From the NCBI GenBank assembly GCA_903926075.1, contig CAIYHQ010000076.1:1-33311 (forward strand): 33,311 nt of DNA, in the 5' to 3' direction. The position numbers and the translations under genes were made by a program. Shown here one piece after another: positions 18,656 to 26,474 of this stretch; position 1 is the first letter of the stretch; each line of letters starts with the position of its first letter. The notes under the pieces are model-generated. The model did not search any database and was not told the DNA's origin. It was given only the letters and a program-made list of their open reading frames with translations. This DNA comes from an uncultured Methanomicrobiales archaeon. Its GTDB lineage: Archaea; Halobacteriota; Methanomicrobia; Methanomicrobiales; Methanospirillaceae.

Positions 18656-18780
18656 TTTCTTCATCATTGGGAACCAGATTTATCTGCCTGAATGCTTCTC
18701 ATTGTATCTTTGGCAACAGTCAGTGCATACCAGAAAAAGCCAGCAAAATGGAAATGAAGTACCTTGCATCGCTAACCTGA
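18565..18780 (+). pseudogene. Truncated VWA gene fused to foreign sequence
   Basis: The first 30 codons are those of the VWA gene at 13686, including DRSGSM, and the remaining 41 codons are antisense reading of the 241-residue gene fragment plus unrelated sequence. The T and D residues of the MIDAS site are absent, so no VWA fold can form. The promoter and start are intact, so a 71-residue product could still be made. Confidence 0.8.
18656..18745 (-). pseudogene. Fragment of a paralogue of the 241-residue gene
   Basis: The stretch 18656-18714 matches 15009-15067 closely on the same strand, and similarity fades out by about 18745. It corresponds to residues around TQQEAFRLINLVPNGEE of the 241-residue protein. 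It directly abuts the truncated VWA copy, showing a deletion between the two genes of a duplicated locus. Confidence 0.7.
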
Positions 18781-18814
18781 AAACCAAAAGTTCCTGTTTC
18801 GTGAGCTATTCGAC

Positions 18815-19987
18815 TCATTTAAAAAACAATTCCAGATCACTAGGTAAATTTTGTGGACGGCTTATAATCTTTCTTTCAGAAAACAGAGTTTTAATGAAAT
18901 CCACCAATTCTATATTCTCAGTAGCCCAGATATAATCGTCTCTAAGGGTCTTGTTTTTAAGGACACTATACGCAAGATTAACTTTTGGAGTTCTGTCAGT
19001 CTCCCGGTACTTATCACGGAGGGTTTTTTCAAGTTCTTTTTTATCGACTCCGATTGAATCTTTATCCAATCCGAGTATAGTAAAAAAAGTCTCATTCGAA
19101 GGGGGGATATACTGCTTCCAGTCCTGGTTGATGTTTAATATCTTACCAGCTCTTTTACCATATTCATCAATTAAATCTGGTCCGTTCAGGGCTAGCAAAA
19201 TAATTCTGTTAAACATGTCCTTGTTTAACTGGCCCCAGACCTCCTTCTTCTTTTGCCGGTTAAGAACAAATTCCTTTTCCATATTCTCATGAAGAAAATC
19301 TATCAAAATATCATATTTTTCACGGGTTAATGGATCGGTAAGAGTTGAATAAATTTTCCTGAATAATTCGGAATCATTAGGACACTCACTCTTTATTGCC
19401 TCAATGTCCCAGTCTCTATTCAATCCTGCAATTTCATAAATGTCAGGCATCCCTTCTAGGTAAAGATGAAAATAATCCTCATAAATCTCTTTAATCTTCT
19501 CAAAATTAGCAAATTTTTTCCCATTTGCGACATTTGCGTTATGTGTCTCAATCAGTTCATTTTTTTCAGTAGGAGGCAACATCTTTGAAATCTGTTCAAA
19601 AACAAAAAGAAAATCGTCATACTCTTTCTGAAGACCATAATTCTGAAGGGTCCAGAATGCCCTTATAATAACTTCATTAGGATAGCACGAAAACCCAATT
19701 CTTCTATCAAAGGCCTGAATAATTGCGTCGACTGGTGCTCCCCGATTAACACTAAGAATACAATAATAGGTTGGTAAACCTCCCATAATGTCATTTACCC
19801 ATAGACTTTGCTGCCTTTCATACTCCATAAACCGTTTGATAAATCTACCCAGATGCTCCTCACTTACAGTAAGTAAAGAGATCTTCCAGTACGGATCGTC
19901 CTCAATGGATATTTCCTGCTTAAGCGGCTGAAAATCCCGGGTTTTGCCTTTTTTTTGCTTATTCCCCTTCTTAAACTTAATGCCCAT
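18815..19987 (-). CDS. Protein with three degenerate J-like segments
   Basis: 390 residues with a Lys-rich N-terminus. Three stretches follow the J-domain pattern of an aromatic/IL start, a middle helix pair and a closing YD or DY. They are at about 73-126 (YYCILSVNRGAPVDAIIQAF to EYDDF), 181-230 (DIYEIAGLNRDWDIEAIK to REKYDIL) and 289-343 (FFTILGLDKDSIGVDKKELE to LRDDYIW). None has HPD; the first has YPN at that position. J proteins use HPD to stimulate Hsp70 ATPase, so this one may bind its Hsp70 without the classical activation. The ATG lies inside the Hsp70 gene with an 11-base overlap, so the two are translationally coupled. The J-like reading rests on pattern only and needs structure comparison. 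Confidence 0.65.
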   Translation of the reverse strand: MGIKFKKGNKQKKGKTRDFQPLKQEISIEDDPYWKISLLTVSEEHLGRFIKRFMEYERQQSLWVNDIMGGLPTYYCILSVNRGAPVDAIIQAFDRRIGFSCYPNEVIIRAFWTLQNYGLQKEYDDFLFVFEQISKMLPPTEKNELIETHNANVANGKKFANFEKIKEIYEDYFHLYLEGMPDIYEIAGLNRDWDIEAIKSECPNDSELFRKIYSTLTDPLTREKYDILIDFLHENMEKEFVLNRQKKKEVWGQLNKDMFNRIILLALNGPDLIDEYGKRAGKILNINQDWKQYIPPSNETFFTILGLDKDSIGVDKKELEKTLRDKYRETDRTPKVNLAYSVLKNKTLRDDYIWATENIELVDFIKTLFSERKIISRPQNLPSDLELFFK

Positions 19988-21695
19988 CTTTATCCCTGAT
20001 AATTATTTCGCTTTCGTCACCCATTTTAAGATCCGAGATCCTTATAGAGTCCACGAGTTCTATATCATTATAATAAATTGTCTCGTTTTCACAAATGATT
20101 CCTTTCTCCTTCAATTCGCGTTTAAGATCGTGTATTGTTCCGGATGGGTTAAGGAACATATCAAGGGTCACTTTTCCAGAAGTATCTTTTATATCGATAT
20201 GAACACTTCCAACGCCAAGGAGTTTTTTCATCCATTTATTCTTCTCCTTCTTTGATAAACGGCTTCGAGATTCAAGTTTTACAGTACGGCTGTTGCCTGA
20301 ATCAGCATCGAATGCTGTAACATTCAATATACCAAATTCGTCACCAACATCAAATGTTACTTTGATTTTATTTTGTCCGAATGGTAAAGGTTCGATTGAA
20401 ATCCAGAATTCTCCTAGAAATTCGTTATTCTCCGCGATTTCTTCTTCACCCTGGTATACAGGAATAATTACTTCTTCTAAAAAATCACCGGAATTCGTAT
20501 AATCGCGGGTTCGTGAAATCGGAATTTTTGTGTTCCTTTCAATGACTTTTGAGAGTGTACCATCAGAAATCTCAACACCCAGAGAACATGAAACTACGTC
20601 ACTGATTTCAATGTTTTTCGCACTCCTTGTTTTCTCTTTTCCATATTCAATCCCTGCAATGGCTGCTCCAAGTGCTACGGCTGTATAAGGGTCTCCACTG
20701 AGTGGTTCCTTTCCGAAATATTCCTTGACAAATTCCCGGACTGCAGGGATAAGTGTCGTCCCTCCAACAAGCAGAATATCATCAATCTCACTTCTTTCAA
20801 GTGATGCATCCTGCAATGCCTTTTCCATTGGAATTTTAGTGCGTTCTATCAGGTCTTTAATAAGGGATTCAAGAGTCTTCCTTGTCAATTCCATACTAAA
20901 AGGAGGTTTTCCTGATGCAACAAAGGGAATGATTATTGTGGTACTGGTATTCGTGGATAATGCTATTTTTGCTTCTTCAGCAGTCTCCCTCAATGTCGCG
21001 AGAAGTGCAAGGTCTTTTTTTGCATCAATGCCCAATTGCTTGTGTAACTTTTTATTCACGTGTTCGATAATGCGGGCATCAATATCATCACCGCCAAGCT
21101 TGTGCTCTCCAGTACTTGCATCAACATCAAAAAATCCGGATGCAACAGTTAATACTGATACATCAAAAGTCCCCCCTCCAAAGTCATAAACGAGGACTTT
21201 CCGGTCCCTGTCTTCCTTTATACCATAAGCGAGAGCTGCTGCAGTTGGTTCATTGATAAGCCTTATGACATTTATTCCTGCTATCTCTGCAGAGTCCCTG
21301 ATGGACTGTCTTTGGCTATCAGAATAATTTGCAGGTACAGATACAACTGCATCAAAAAATTTTTTGCCAAGCCTGATTTCCGAATCATCAATAAGTTTTT
21401 TAAAAATTAGTGCTCCGATGTATTCTGGTGGAAATTTATACCGACCGACTTTCTTTTGATAATCAGTTCCCATTTCACGTTTAATTGAACTGACAACCTT
21501 GTCCGGATAAACAATCTGATTCCGTTTGGCCTGTTCTCCAATAGTATACTCTTTTTCACTTTTAAAATAGACTATAGAAGGCGTAATAGTGCTTCCTTCA
21601 CTATTTTGAACAACTTCAGGTTCATCAAGAAGCATATATGCCATCTTTGAGTTTGTAGTCCCAAAGTCAATTCCCAGGATATTCCTCTCTATCAT
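19977..21695 (-). CDS. Hsp70 (DnaK-like) with C-terminal ubiquitin-like domain
   Basis: 572 residues. The ATPase domain is complete: GIDFGTTNSKMAY near the N-terminus, INEPTAAALAYG, VYDFGGGTFDVSVL, and the adenosine-site LLVGGTTLIPAVREF. A substrate-binding beta domain follows to about residue 490 (FDVGDEFGILNVTAFDADSG). The usual helical lid is absent. Residues 498-572 have the order of a beta-grasp ubiquitin fold: VHIDIKDTSGKVTLDMFL, helix TIHDLKRELKEKG, IYYNDIELVDS, ISDLKMGDESEIIIRD. There is no terminal GG; it ends DGH, so conjugation is unlikely. It is encoded between a GrpE-like gene and a J-like gene, as a dedicated chaperone set. The Hsp70 call is firm; the ubiquitin-like call is from pattern. 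Confidence 0.88.
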   Translation of the reverse strand: MIERNILGIDFGTTNSKMAYMLLDEPEVVQNSEGSTITPSIVYFKSEKEYTIGEQAKRNQIVYPDKVVSSIKREMGTDYQKKVGRYKFPPEYIGALIFKKLIDDSEIRLGKKFFDAVVSVPANYSDSQRQSIRDSAEIAGINVIRLINEPTAAALAYGIKEDRDRKVLVYDFGGGTFDVSVLTVASGFFDVDASTGEHKLGGDDIDARIIEHVNKKLHKQLGIDAKKDLALLATLRETAEEAKIALSTNTSTTIIIPFVASGKPPFSMELTRKTLESLIKDLIERTKIPMEKALQDASLERSEIDDILLVGGTTLIPAVREFVKEYFGKEPLSGDPYTAVALGAAIAGIEYGKEKTRSAKNIEISDVVSCSLGVEISDGTLSKVIERNTKIPISRTRDYTNSGDFLEEVIIPVYQGEEEIAENNEFLGEFWISIEPLPFGQNKIKVTFDVGDEFGILNVTAFDADSGNSRTVKLESRSRLSKKEKNKWMKKLLGVGSVHIDIKDTSGKVTLDMFLNPSGTIHDLKRELKEKGIICENETIYYNDIELVDSIRISDLKMGDESEIIIRDKDGH

Positions 21696-21796
21696 GTTTT
21701 TTTTCTCTTCAAAAATCGCTGCTAATTATCTCTCTTTCCATCATTCTTCAGGTCTGTTGGCTGAATTGTACCGGTATTACTAATAAATTTGTATTC

Positions 21797-22771
21797 TCAA
21801 GGGTTATAATCCTCTTTTTCTAATGGGATTAGCGAATTATCTGAAACTGTTTTTTTAGCATCCATATCATCATTGAAATTTTCCGAAACCGTTTCTTTTA
21901 AGTCTACCATCTCTGTTTCTATTCTTTCAATCGTTTTAGCCTGGACTTGCAAGCTGTACTTAATATCCTGTTTAATCTCAAGAGACTGAGAAACGACTTC
22001 CTTTAGTTCTCCAATTTCCTCTTCGAGCCTTTCAATTGTTTCGACCTGCTCGCGCATGTGGCGTTCAATTTCCTCTTTTTCTGCAAGAGTTTGAGTGACA
22101 ATTTCTTTTAAATTATTGATCTCCTCTTCAAATCTGAGGGTTGTTTCACTTCGAACGTGTTCAAGGTCATCAATCTGCCGGGTAAAGAGGTCAAATCTGT
22201 ACCGTGAAGGGAAGACCCGGCCTCTAATCCGGCTCCATATCCTCTCTTTTTTGTTTTTGATTTCTTCACGTGGGAATTTTGATATAATTACTTCAGCGGG
22301 CCTTACGAGGATATTTTCACTCATGTATCCTTTTCTCACTACTGAAAAGACGCTGCCATCAGGATAACGACTGCCATACTCGAGTCCAACCGCCATATGT
22401 AATTCATCATTGAATTTTTCACCAGGCACGGGTTCAACAGGAGTTAGATCTGATGCAGAAAGAAGTTGACAGTACATGGAGTCAATATTTTTTTGGAAAT
22501 TTTCACAGGTTTGCCTGACAATATCACACGAACCAGTATTTACTCCGGGTGAGATCCGGCATAAAGAATCCGCAAAGACGAGCATTTTTTTCGCAAAGTC
22601 AGATTGAAGTTCCTTTTTTTTAAGGGCTTCATTTTTCCGACTGTTCTCAATATAGTCCCTGAATTCTTTTTTTAATCTATTGTATTGTGACTCAAAAAGT
22701 AGAGCTTTTTTTTGTATTTCTTCAGTGTCGGAGTCATCCATTGCAACAAAATAATTGAATCTGGATGACAT
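21797..22771 (-). CDS. GrpE-like nucleotide exchange factor with long coiled-coil tail
   Basis: 324 residues, longer than the usual 170-220 of GrpE. A helical N-terminus (QYNRLKKEFRDYIENSRKNE) leads to a GrpE-type head: LTPVEPVPGEKFNDELHMAV, then SVVRKGYMSENILVRPAEVI. GrpE dimers release ADP from Hsp70. The extra C-terminal part, from about 195 to 300, is a heptad-rich coiled coil with three related segments (EEEINNLKEIVTQTL, EEEIGELKEVVSQSL, ETEMVDLKETVSENF). It may multimerise or tether the complex. The Hsp70 gene follows after about 100 bases. The start could also be the ATG at residue 11. A 30-bp element lies 26 bases upstream of the chosen start. Confidence 0.8.
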   Translation of the reverse strand: MSSRFNYFVAMDDSDTEEIQKKALLFESQYNRLKKEFRDYIENSRKNEALKKKELQSDFAKKMLVFADSLCRISPGVNTGSCDIVRQTCENFQKNIDSMYCQLLSASDLTPVEPVPGEKFNDELHMAVGLEYGSRYPDGSVFSVVRKGYMSENILVRPAEVIISKFPREEIKNKKERIWSRIRGRVFPSRYRFDLFTRQIDDLEHVRSETTLRFEEEINNLKEIVTQTLAEKEEIERHMREQVETIERLEEEIGELKEVVSQSLEIKQDIKYSLQVQAKTIERIETEMVDLKETVSENFNDDMDAKKTVSDNSLIPLEKEDYNP

Positions 22772-22797
22772 ATATTTTTCTTACTTACGAAATATTC

Positions 22798-22827
22798 TGC
22801 TCTTTATGAATAAGATGGTGTCGGTTA
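22798..22827 (-). promoter_or_regulatory. 30-bp upstream element, copy 3
   Basis: 27 of 30 positions match the element at 15172-15201, and it sits at nearly the same distance (26 against 24 bases) from the following minus-strand start. It lies in the 111-base gap between the amidotransferase gene and the GrpE-like gene, so the chaperone genes may have their own promoter here. Confidence 0.45.
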
Positions 22828-22882
22828 AACGGGAAATATACAATTACTCGGCTGTTTGTCAGCCACATAATAGAATGATTAT

Positions 22883-23599
22883 TTACCCAAATCTTTTTGA
22901 TAAAGCGAGAATCTTTCCATTACAAACAGCTAATAATTTATCCCTTGGCAACTTTTCCCAGTGTTCTTCCGACAACTTCCGTGTTGAAATTAAAAAGGCA
23001 TCTCCATGTTCTTTTGACCGTTTCAGAATATACATCGGCTTTTTTTTATAGTGATTAAAGGCATAGAGAATAACACCGTCTGACAACAAGAAATTCAGTT
23101 TAATTGTGCCAGGATCAGATATTTCAAATACTTTTTTAATCCCATATTGCAGCCCGAAATAAACTCCTCTGAAACTCCCAGTTTGTCTATAATGTTCCAT
23201 TTGATCTAATAGATAATGGAATACTTGTTCTGAGTCAGTACCACCGGCAGAACGATCATGTCTTGGAAATCCCCCTAAAGTTCCATTGTGTGCAAAAATC
23301 CAGTTGTTGTTCAAGGATTCATGTAAAAACGGATGACAATTATTCATACATCTTTTGCCTCTTGATTTCTTCCTGATATGTGCAATTATAATATTGCTCT
23401 TTGCAGACTCTGCAGTTTGCAAATATAATGGGTCTTCAAGTGCTATCGTAGGTGATCTAATTAAGTGCGGTTTTTGATCTTTGTCAAAATAACCAATTCC
23501 CCATCCATGAGGGTTGTCAAGGGAATATTTCATGAATCGTCTTAAACTGAAAGTAGCTCTGTCCACATGGTTGCAACACATCCCAAACAATTCACACAT
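22883..23599 (-). CDS. Class II glutamine amidotransferase-like protein, altered glutamine loop
   Basis: 238 residues. I start it at the ATG directly followed by the TGT of MCELFGM, because class II amidotransferases need Cys as the mature N-terminus; an ATG five codons earlier is less suitable. NPHGWGIGYF, HNGTLGG and GTDSEQVF are conserved as in the YafJ/Gn-AT II family, which releases ammonia from glutamine. The loop that normally reads HIRxATxG is HIRKKSRGKRC here, so glutamine binding may be changed or lost. A paralogue with the normal loop is at 24129. It lies just upstream of the GrpE-like gene on the same strand. The true substrate is unknown. Confidence 0.82.
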   Translation of the reverse strand: MCELFGMCCNHVDRATFSLRRFMKYSLDNPHGWGIGYFDKDQKPHLIRSPTIALEDPLYLQTAESAKSNIIIAHIRKKSRGKRCMNNCHPFLHESLNNNWIFAHNGTLGGFPRHDRSAGGTDSEQVFHYLLDQMEHYRQTGSFRGVYFGLQYGIKKVFEISDPGTIKLNFLLSDGVILYAFNHYKKKPMYILKRSKEHGDAFLISTRKLSEEHWEKLPRDKLLAVCNGKILALSKRFG

Positions 23600-23768
23600 A
23601 TTTAGACCGCCCACTAGTTTCTTTGATTCAACAATCTGGATATATATCAGTTGTCAATTTATTTGAGTACAATATATCAAATAAAGATCCTGACAAGTAG
23701 TTACGCTTTTCGTCTCATCCAGCGGGTGATGATGCTGGTGCAATCCGATCAGCACCTAATTTGAGGGT

Positions 23769-23978
23769 CTATTTTCTCAAATGAACTGAAATTAGATCGC
23801 TTGTCCGAAATACCCTGATGAGATCCTGACTGAAAAAGTGCAGATCTTCTGTCCATATACCATCCAAATTAATTGATAGCCCGACAGCTAGAAAGGGGGC
23901 ATCGTTCTCATCAATGGATTCTTTGAGAAGACCGGCCATAAATCTGTTTGTATCGATGACCAGTTTCACGAATAACAT
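23769..23978 (-). pseudogene. PIN-domain protein with internal deletion
   Basis: 69 residues where PIN proteins have about 130. The N-terminal VIDTNRFMAGLLKES carries the first catalytic Asp, and the C-terminal DENDAPFLAVGLSINLDGIW carries the later acidic pair. The middle of the fold, with the conserved Glu, is missing, and the reading frame was kept. PIN proteins are Mg-dependent RNases, often VapC-type toxins. Activity is unlikely without the centre. No antitoxin gene adjoins it. Confidence 0.7.
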
Positions 23979-24128
23979 ACGGAGATATTAAGAAATCACA
24001 AAAAAGTCCGAAAATTGAGATTAAATAAGTCCTATCACGTCTACTCAAATTGGTCTACAAGATAACTATTGAAAAAATCTAACCAATTAATTAAAAAGCA
24101 TTTAATCCAATCACTCCTGTGACTACTT

Positions 24129-24836
24129 ATGTGTGAATTATTTGGAATGAGTTGCAATTCCCTAGACCGGGCAAACGTCAGTTTATCAAATTTTGCCAGG
24201 TATTCCCGATATAACCCGGATGGATGGGGAATCGCGTATTATCAAAATGGAAATGTACAAATTTATCGACAGCCACAAAAGGCTGCAAATAGCCCGGATT
24301 ATTTAAGGACCATTGATGATGCAAAAAGTAATATCATTATTGCCCATATCCGGTTCGCAACACAAGGCGATACATGTGAAAAGAACTGTCACCCTTTTTA
24401 CCAGAATTTTTTAAATCGTAACTGGATTTTTGCACATAATGGAAATATCTCTAATATTGGGTCTCATCCCCGTGCAATTGGAGAGACCGACTCTGAAAGG
24501 CTTTTTAACCATATGTTAGATAAAATTCAACTATATTTGAATACTCCACTTATCCGGGGAGTTTATCCTGGAATTAAAAAAGCAATCAGAGATCTCTTCA
24601 GGGAATATACCCGTAATATCACATTGAATTTTCTTTTGGCAGATGGGACACTGTTATATATATTCAACCATTACTCTGGAAAACCAATGTATTATTTAAA
24701 ACGGTCTAAATCTTATGGAGGTGCATTTTTAGTATCTACTCAGAGGTTAACGGATGAAAGATGGGAAAAAATTCCACCCGACAGATTACTCGTTGTTAAT
24801 AATGGTGAGGTCCTGATTCTATCAAAGCTAATATAA
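24129..24836 (+). CDS. Class II glutamine amidotransferase
   Basis: 235 residues beginning MCELFGMSCNSLDRAN, so Cys2 becomes the N-terminal nucleophile after Met removal. Expected glutaminase motifs are present: NPDGWGIAYY, HIRFATQGDTC, NCHPF, HNGNISN and ETDSERLF. It is clearly a paralogue of the minus-strand protein at 22883, matching along nearly the whole length. No synthase domain is attached, as in YafJ-type enzymes, so ammonia would go to a separate partner. No Shine-Dalgarno sequence is seen; a TATA-like TTTAAT about 25 bases upstream would suit a leaderless mRNA. Substrate and partner are not evident. Confidence 0.88.
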   Translation: MCELFGMSCNSLDRANVSLSNFARYSRYNPDGWGIAYYQNGNVQIYRQPQKAANSPDYLRTIDDAKSNIIIAHIRFATQGDTCEKNCHPFYQNFLNRNWIFAHNGNISNIGSHPRAIGETDSERLFNHMLDKIQLYLNTPLIRGVYPGIKKAIRDLFREYTRNITLNFLLADGTLLYIFNHYSGKPMYYLKRSKSYGGAFLVSTQRLTDERWEKIPPDRLLVVNNGEVLILSKLI

Positions 24837-25178
24837 TAATTCTCAATCAAGGGTTACATCGACTATCAGACCATCACAGCCCTGATGAGGGTAATTCCGG
24901 TATAAGCCATGCCAAAAAAAAGCCAGACAAAAACACAAAATCCTGTCTTATAGCCACATTTGTAATCCAGCACTCAGCAATAGCCTGTAGTTACCACTTC
25001 TAATCAATTCACTAAAAAATTAGAATCCCCCCCAAAATTACATTCAAAAAAACGAATTTCGCCTGGTTGTGACGAGAATATCGATTAATTCCACCTGGCC
25101 GATTATTTGCCGTTAATAATGATTAAGTTCTGATTTTTTCATAAAACATATAACGATCTGAATTAAGATGATGAAGAT
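24837..25178. other. Intergenic, possible remnant of a PIN toxin start
   Basis: Mostly featureless. On the minus strand, an ATG overlapping the stop of the antitoxin at 25179 (ATGA) opens a 19-codon frame, MNLHHLNSDRYMFYEKIRT. It faintly resembles the LHILDTD start of VapC-like PIN toxins. If so, the toxin has been almost completely lost. Confidence 0.25.
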
Positions 25179-25379
25179 TCATATTGAGTCTATTTGTTTT
25201 GATTTTCTTAAATTTTCAACAAAATCAGCGCTATCTACATCATATCCCCAGGCACCACGAAGAGATTCTAGTGGAATATCTTTGACAATTTTTATTAAAA
25301 CTTCTCCATTTTTTATAGGTAATTCTTCTTCCAATTCAAGATGGAAATTATCAATAACTTTTGCTCTTATTACGGTCAA
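25179..25379 (-). CDS. Orphan VapB/DUF104-like antitoxin
   Basis: 66 residues. The N-terminal TVIRAKVIDNFHLELEEELPIKNGEVLIKI fits the beta-rich DNA-binding half of AF2212/DUF104-type antitoxins. The tail LRGAWGYDVDSADFVENLRKSK is the toxin-binding type of helix. The start is TTG at 25379, supported by AGGTGA about 9 bases upstream. The expected PIN toxin gene is not found downstream beyond a possible 19-codon stub. The family call is moderate. Confidence 0.6.
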   Translation of the reverse strand: MTVIRAKVIDNFHLELEEELPIKNGEVLIKIVKDIPLESLRGAWGYDVDSADFVENLRKSKQIDSI

Positions 25380-26132
25380 ATTTATTCACCTGTGTACTTC
25401 AATAGATATTCATGGGAAAATAATCTTTTCTCAGCAATTATTTATTCTATTATTAAGATTAAAATAAGTATCTCTTAATACAATTTGAAAGTAACTTTAT
25501 CAACTAAGCCTCATTTCTAAGTTCATTCGATCACTCGTAAAATAGTTTCAAAATGTTTCAAATGTTTACTCTTTTTCATTCTGTTCCGGAAAATTTGATT
25601 CTTTCACCTTTGATGACCCTACCCTAGTGTAACAATATTGGAAAATCTTACTGATAATACTATCTTCATGAAACCCATTGAGGACAAATTAAAAAGAAGG
25701 ATATATAAAGTGAAAGAATTTCCCTTAACAAAAATAGATAGGCAATCGTGGCGAATTGAAACCAGGAACGATCAGATATGTGTTTAAACTGGCAAAAATT
25801 GATGTCGAGTATTTTTACTTGCTTTTCAAACGTGTTTGGAATTCAAACAATATAAGAGAGAATTAAAAAGTTCTCCTTTCATCCGGAACAAACCAGCATA
25901 CCCCAACCATATATCTTCCGCTATTGTCAGTTTAAATCGCCTCAATTTGACCCTGATTGATCTTGATAATAAATAGGGCCATAAAAAACAGTTTTGATAA
26001 GAATTAGTCTGTAATCTGGCTTTATTTGAAGATGCCCATTTCCCGAAAAGTGAGAACTCAATATGATCAGACAGAAGACTGGTGTCAATTCAATCTTTCA
26101 GAAATTTCTTAAATTTTTGATTTTACTGATAA
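25380..26132. other. Long AT-rich intergenic region
   Basis: About 750 bases with no convincing gene. A 39-codon plus-strand frame from the ATG at 25668 (MKPIEDKLKRRIYKVKEF) has no recognised homology or ribosome binding site. The right end holds the promoter of the hgc genes. Confidence 0.4.
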
Positions 26133-26141
26133 TTATAAATA
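26133..26141 (+). promoter_or_regulatory. Probable TATA box of the hgc operon
   Basis: TTATAAATA about 30 bases upstream of the ATG at 26172 would give a very short leader. Between it and the gene lies a small dyad, TAATATACACTATTA, that could be an operator. Both are inferred by eye. Confidence 0.4.
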
Positions 26142-26171
26142 CATGGATAATATACACTATTAGTACATCTT

Positions 26172-26462
26172 ATGAAAAAAAACAACTCTGATGAATTATG
26201 CCATTCTGATGAATTTCAGTGCAATTGCAACGAGAAAAAGGGCTGTAAAGTAGAAGCAGTACTGAGCATTGATGAGCGGGGACAGATGGTTCTCCCAAAA
26301 GATGTCCGGGAAAGAGCAGATATTAAACCAGGAGATAAACTCGCCCTTATAAGTTGGGAAAGAGAAGGAAGCATCTGTTGCCTTGCACTCATGAAAGTTG
26401 AAAATCTTAGCGGCCTGGTACAGGATGTGCTTGGCCCCCTGATGCACGACACAGGGCAATAA
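26172..26462 (+). CDS. hgcC: AbrB-like HgcAB-associated protein
   Basis: 96 residues. A Cys-rich N-terminus (C10, C17, C19, C25) precedes a SpoVT-AbrB/MazE-type swapped-hairpin domain (LSIDERGQMVLPKDVRERAD, then IKPGDKLALISWE). It ends in a helical LSGLVQDVLGPLMHDTG. Proteins of this form are often encoded next to hgcA and are annotated as HgcAB-associated. The likely roles are regulation or accessory metal handling, but neither is proved. The stop codon runs into AAGGAGG, the ribosome binding site of hgcA 12 bases on, so the genes form one operon. Confidence 0.8.
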   Translation: MKKNNSDELCHSDEFQCNCNEKKGCKVEAVLSIDERGQMVLPKDVRERADIKPGDKLALISWEREGSICCLALMKVENLSGLVQDVLGPLMHDTGQ

Positions 26463-26474
26463 GGAGGAAAAATC

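Noticed and set aside
19977-20180. Ubiquitin-like tail as a conjugatable modifier
   Set aside because: The protein ends DGH without a terminal GG, and no E1-, E2- or JAB-type gene is seen nearby.
20725-21189. 154-residue plus-strand frame inside the Hsp70 gene
   Set aside because: It is antisense to a strongly conserved Hsp70 ATPase domain; its Ser-rich composition is typical of a shadow frame.
23600-23614. Earlier ATG for the minus-strand amidotransferase
   Set aside because: It would add five residues before the Cys that must be N-terminal for class II catalysis.
24837-26132. Possible CRISPR array or non-coding RNA in the long intergenic regions
   Set aside because: No regularly spaced repeats and no tRNA-like or other recognisable RNA fold were seen by eye.
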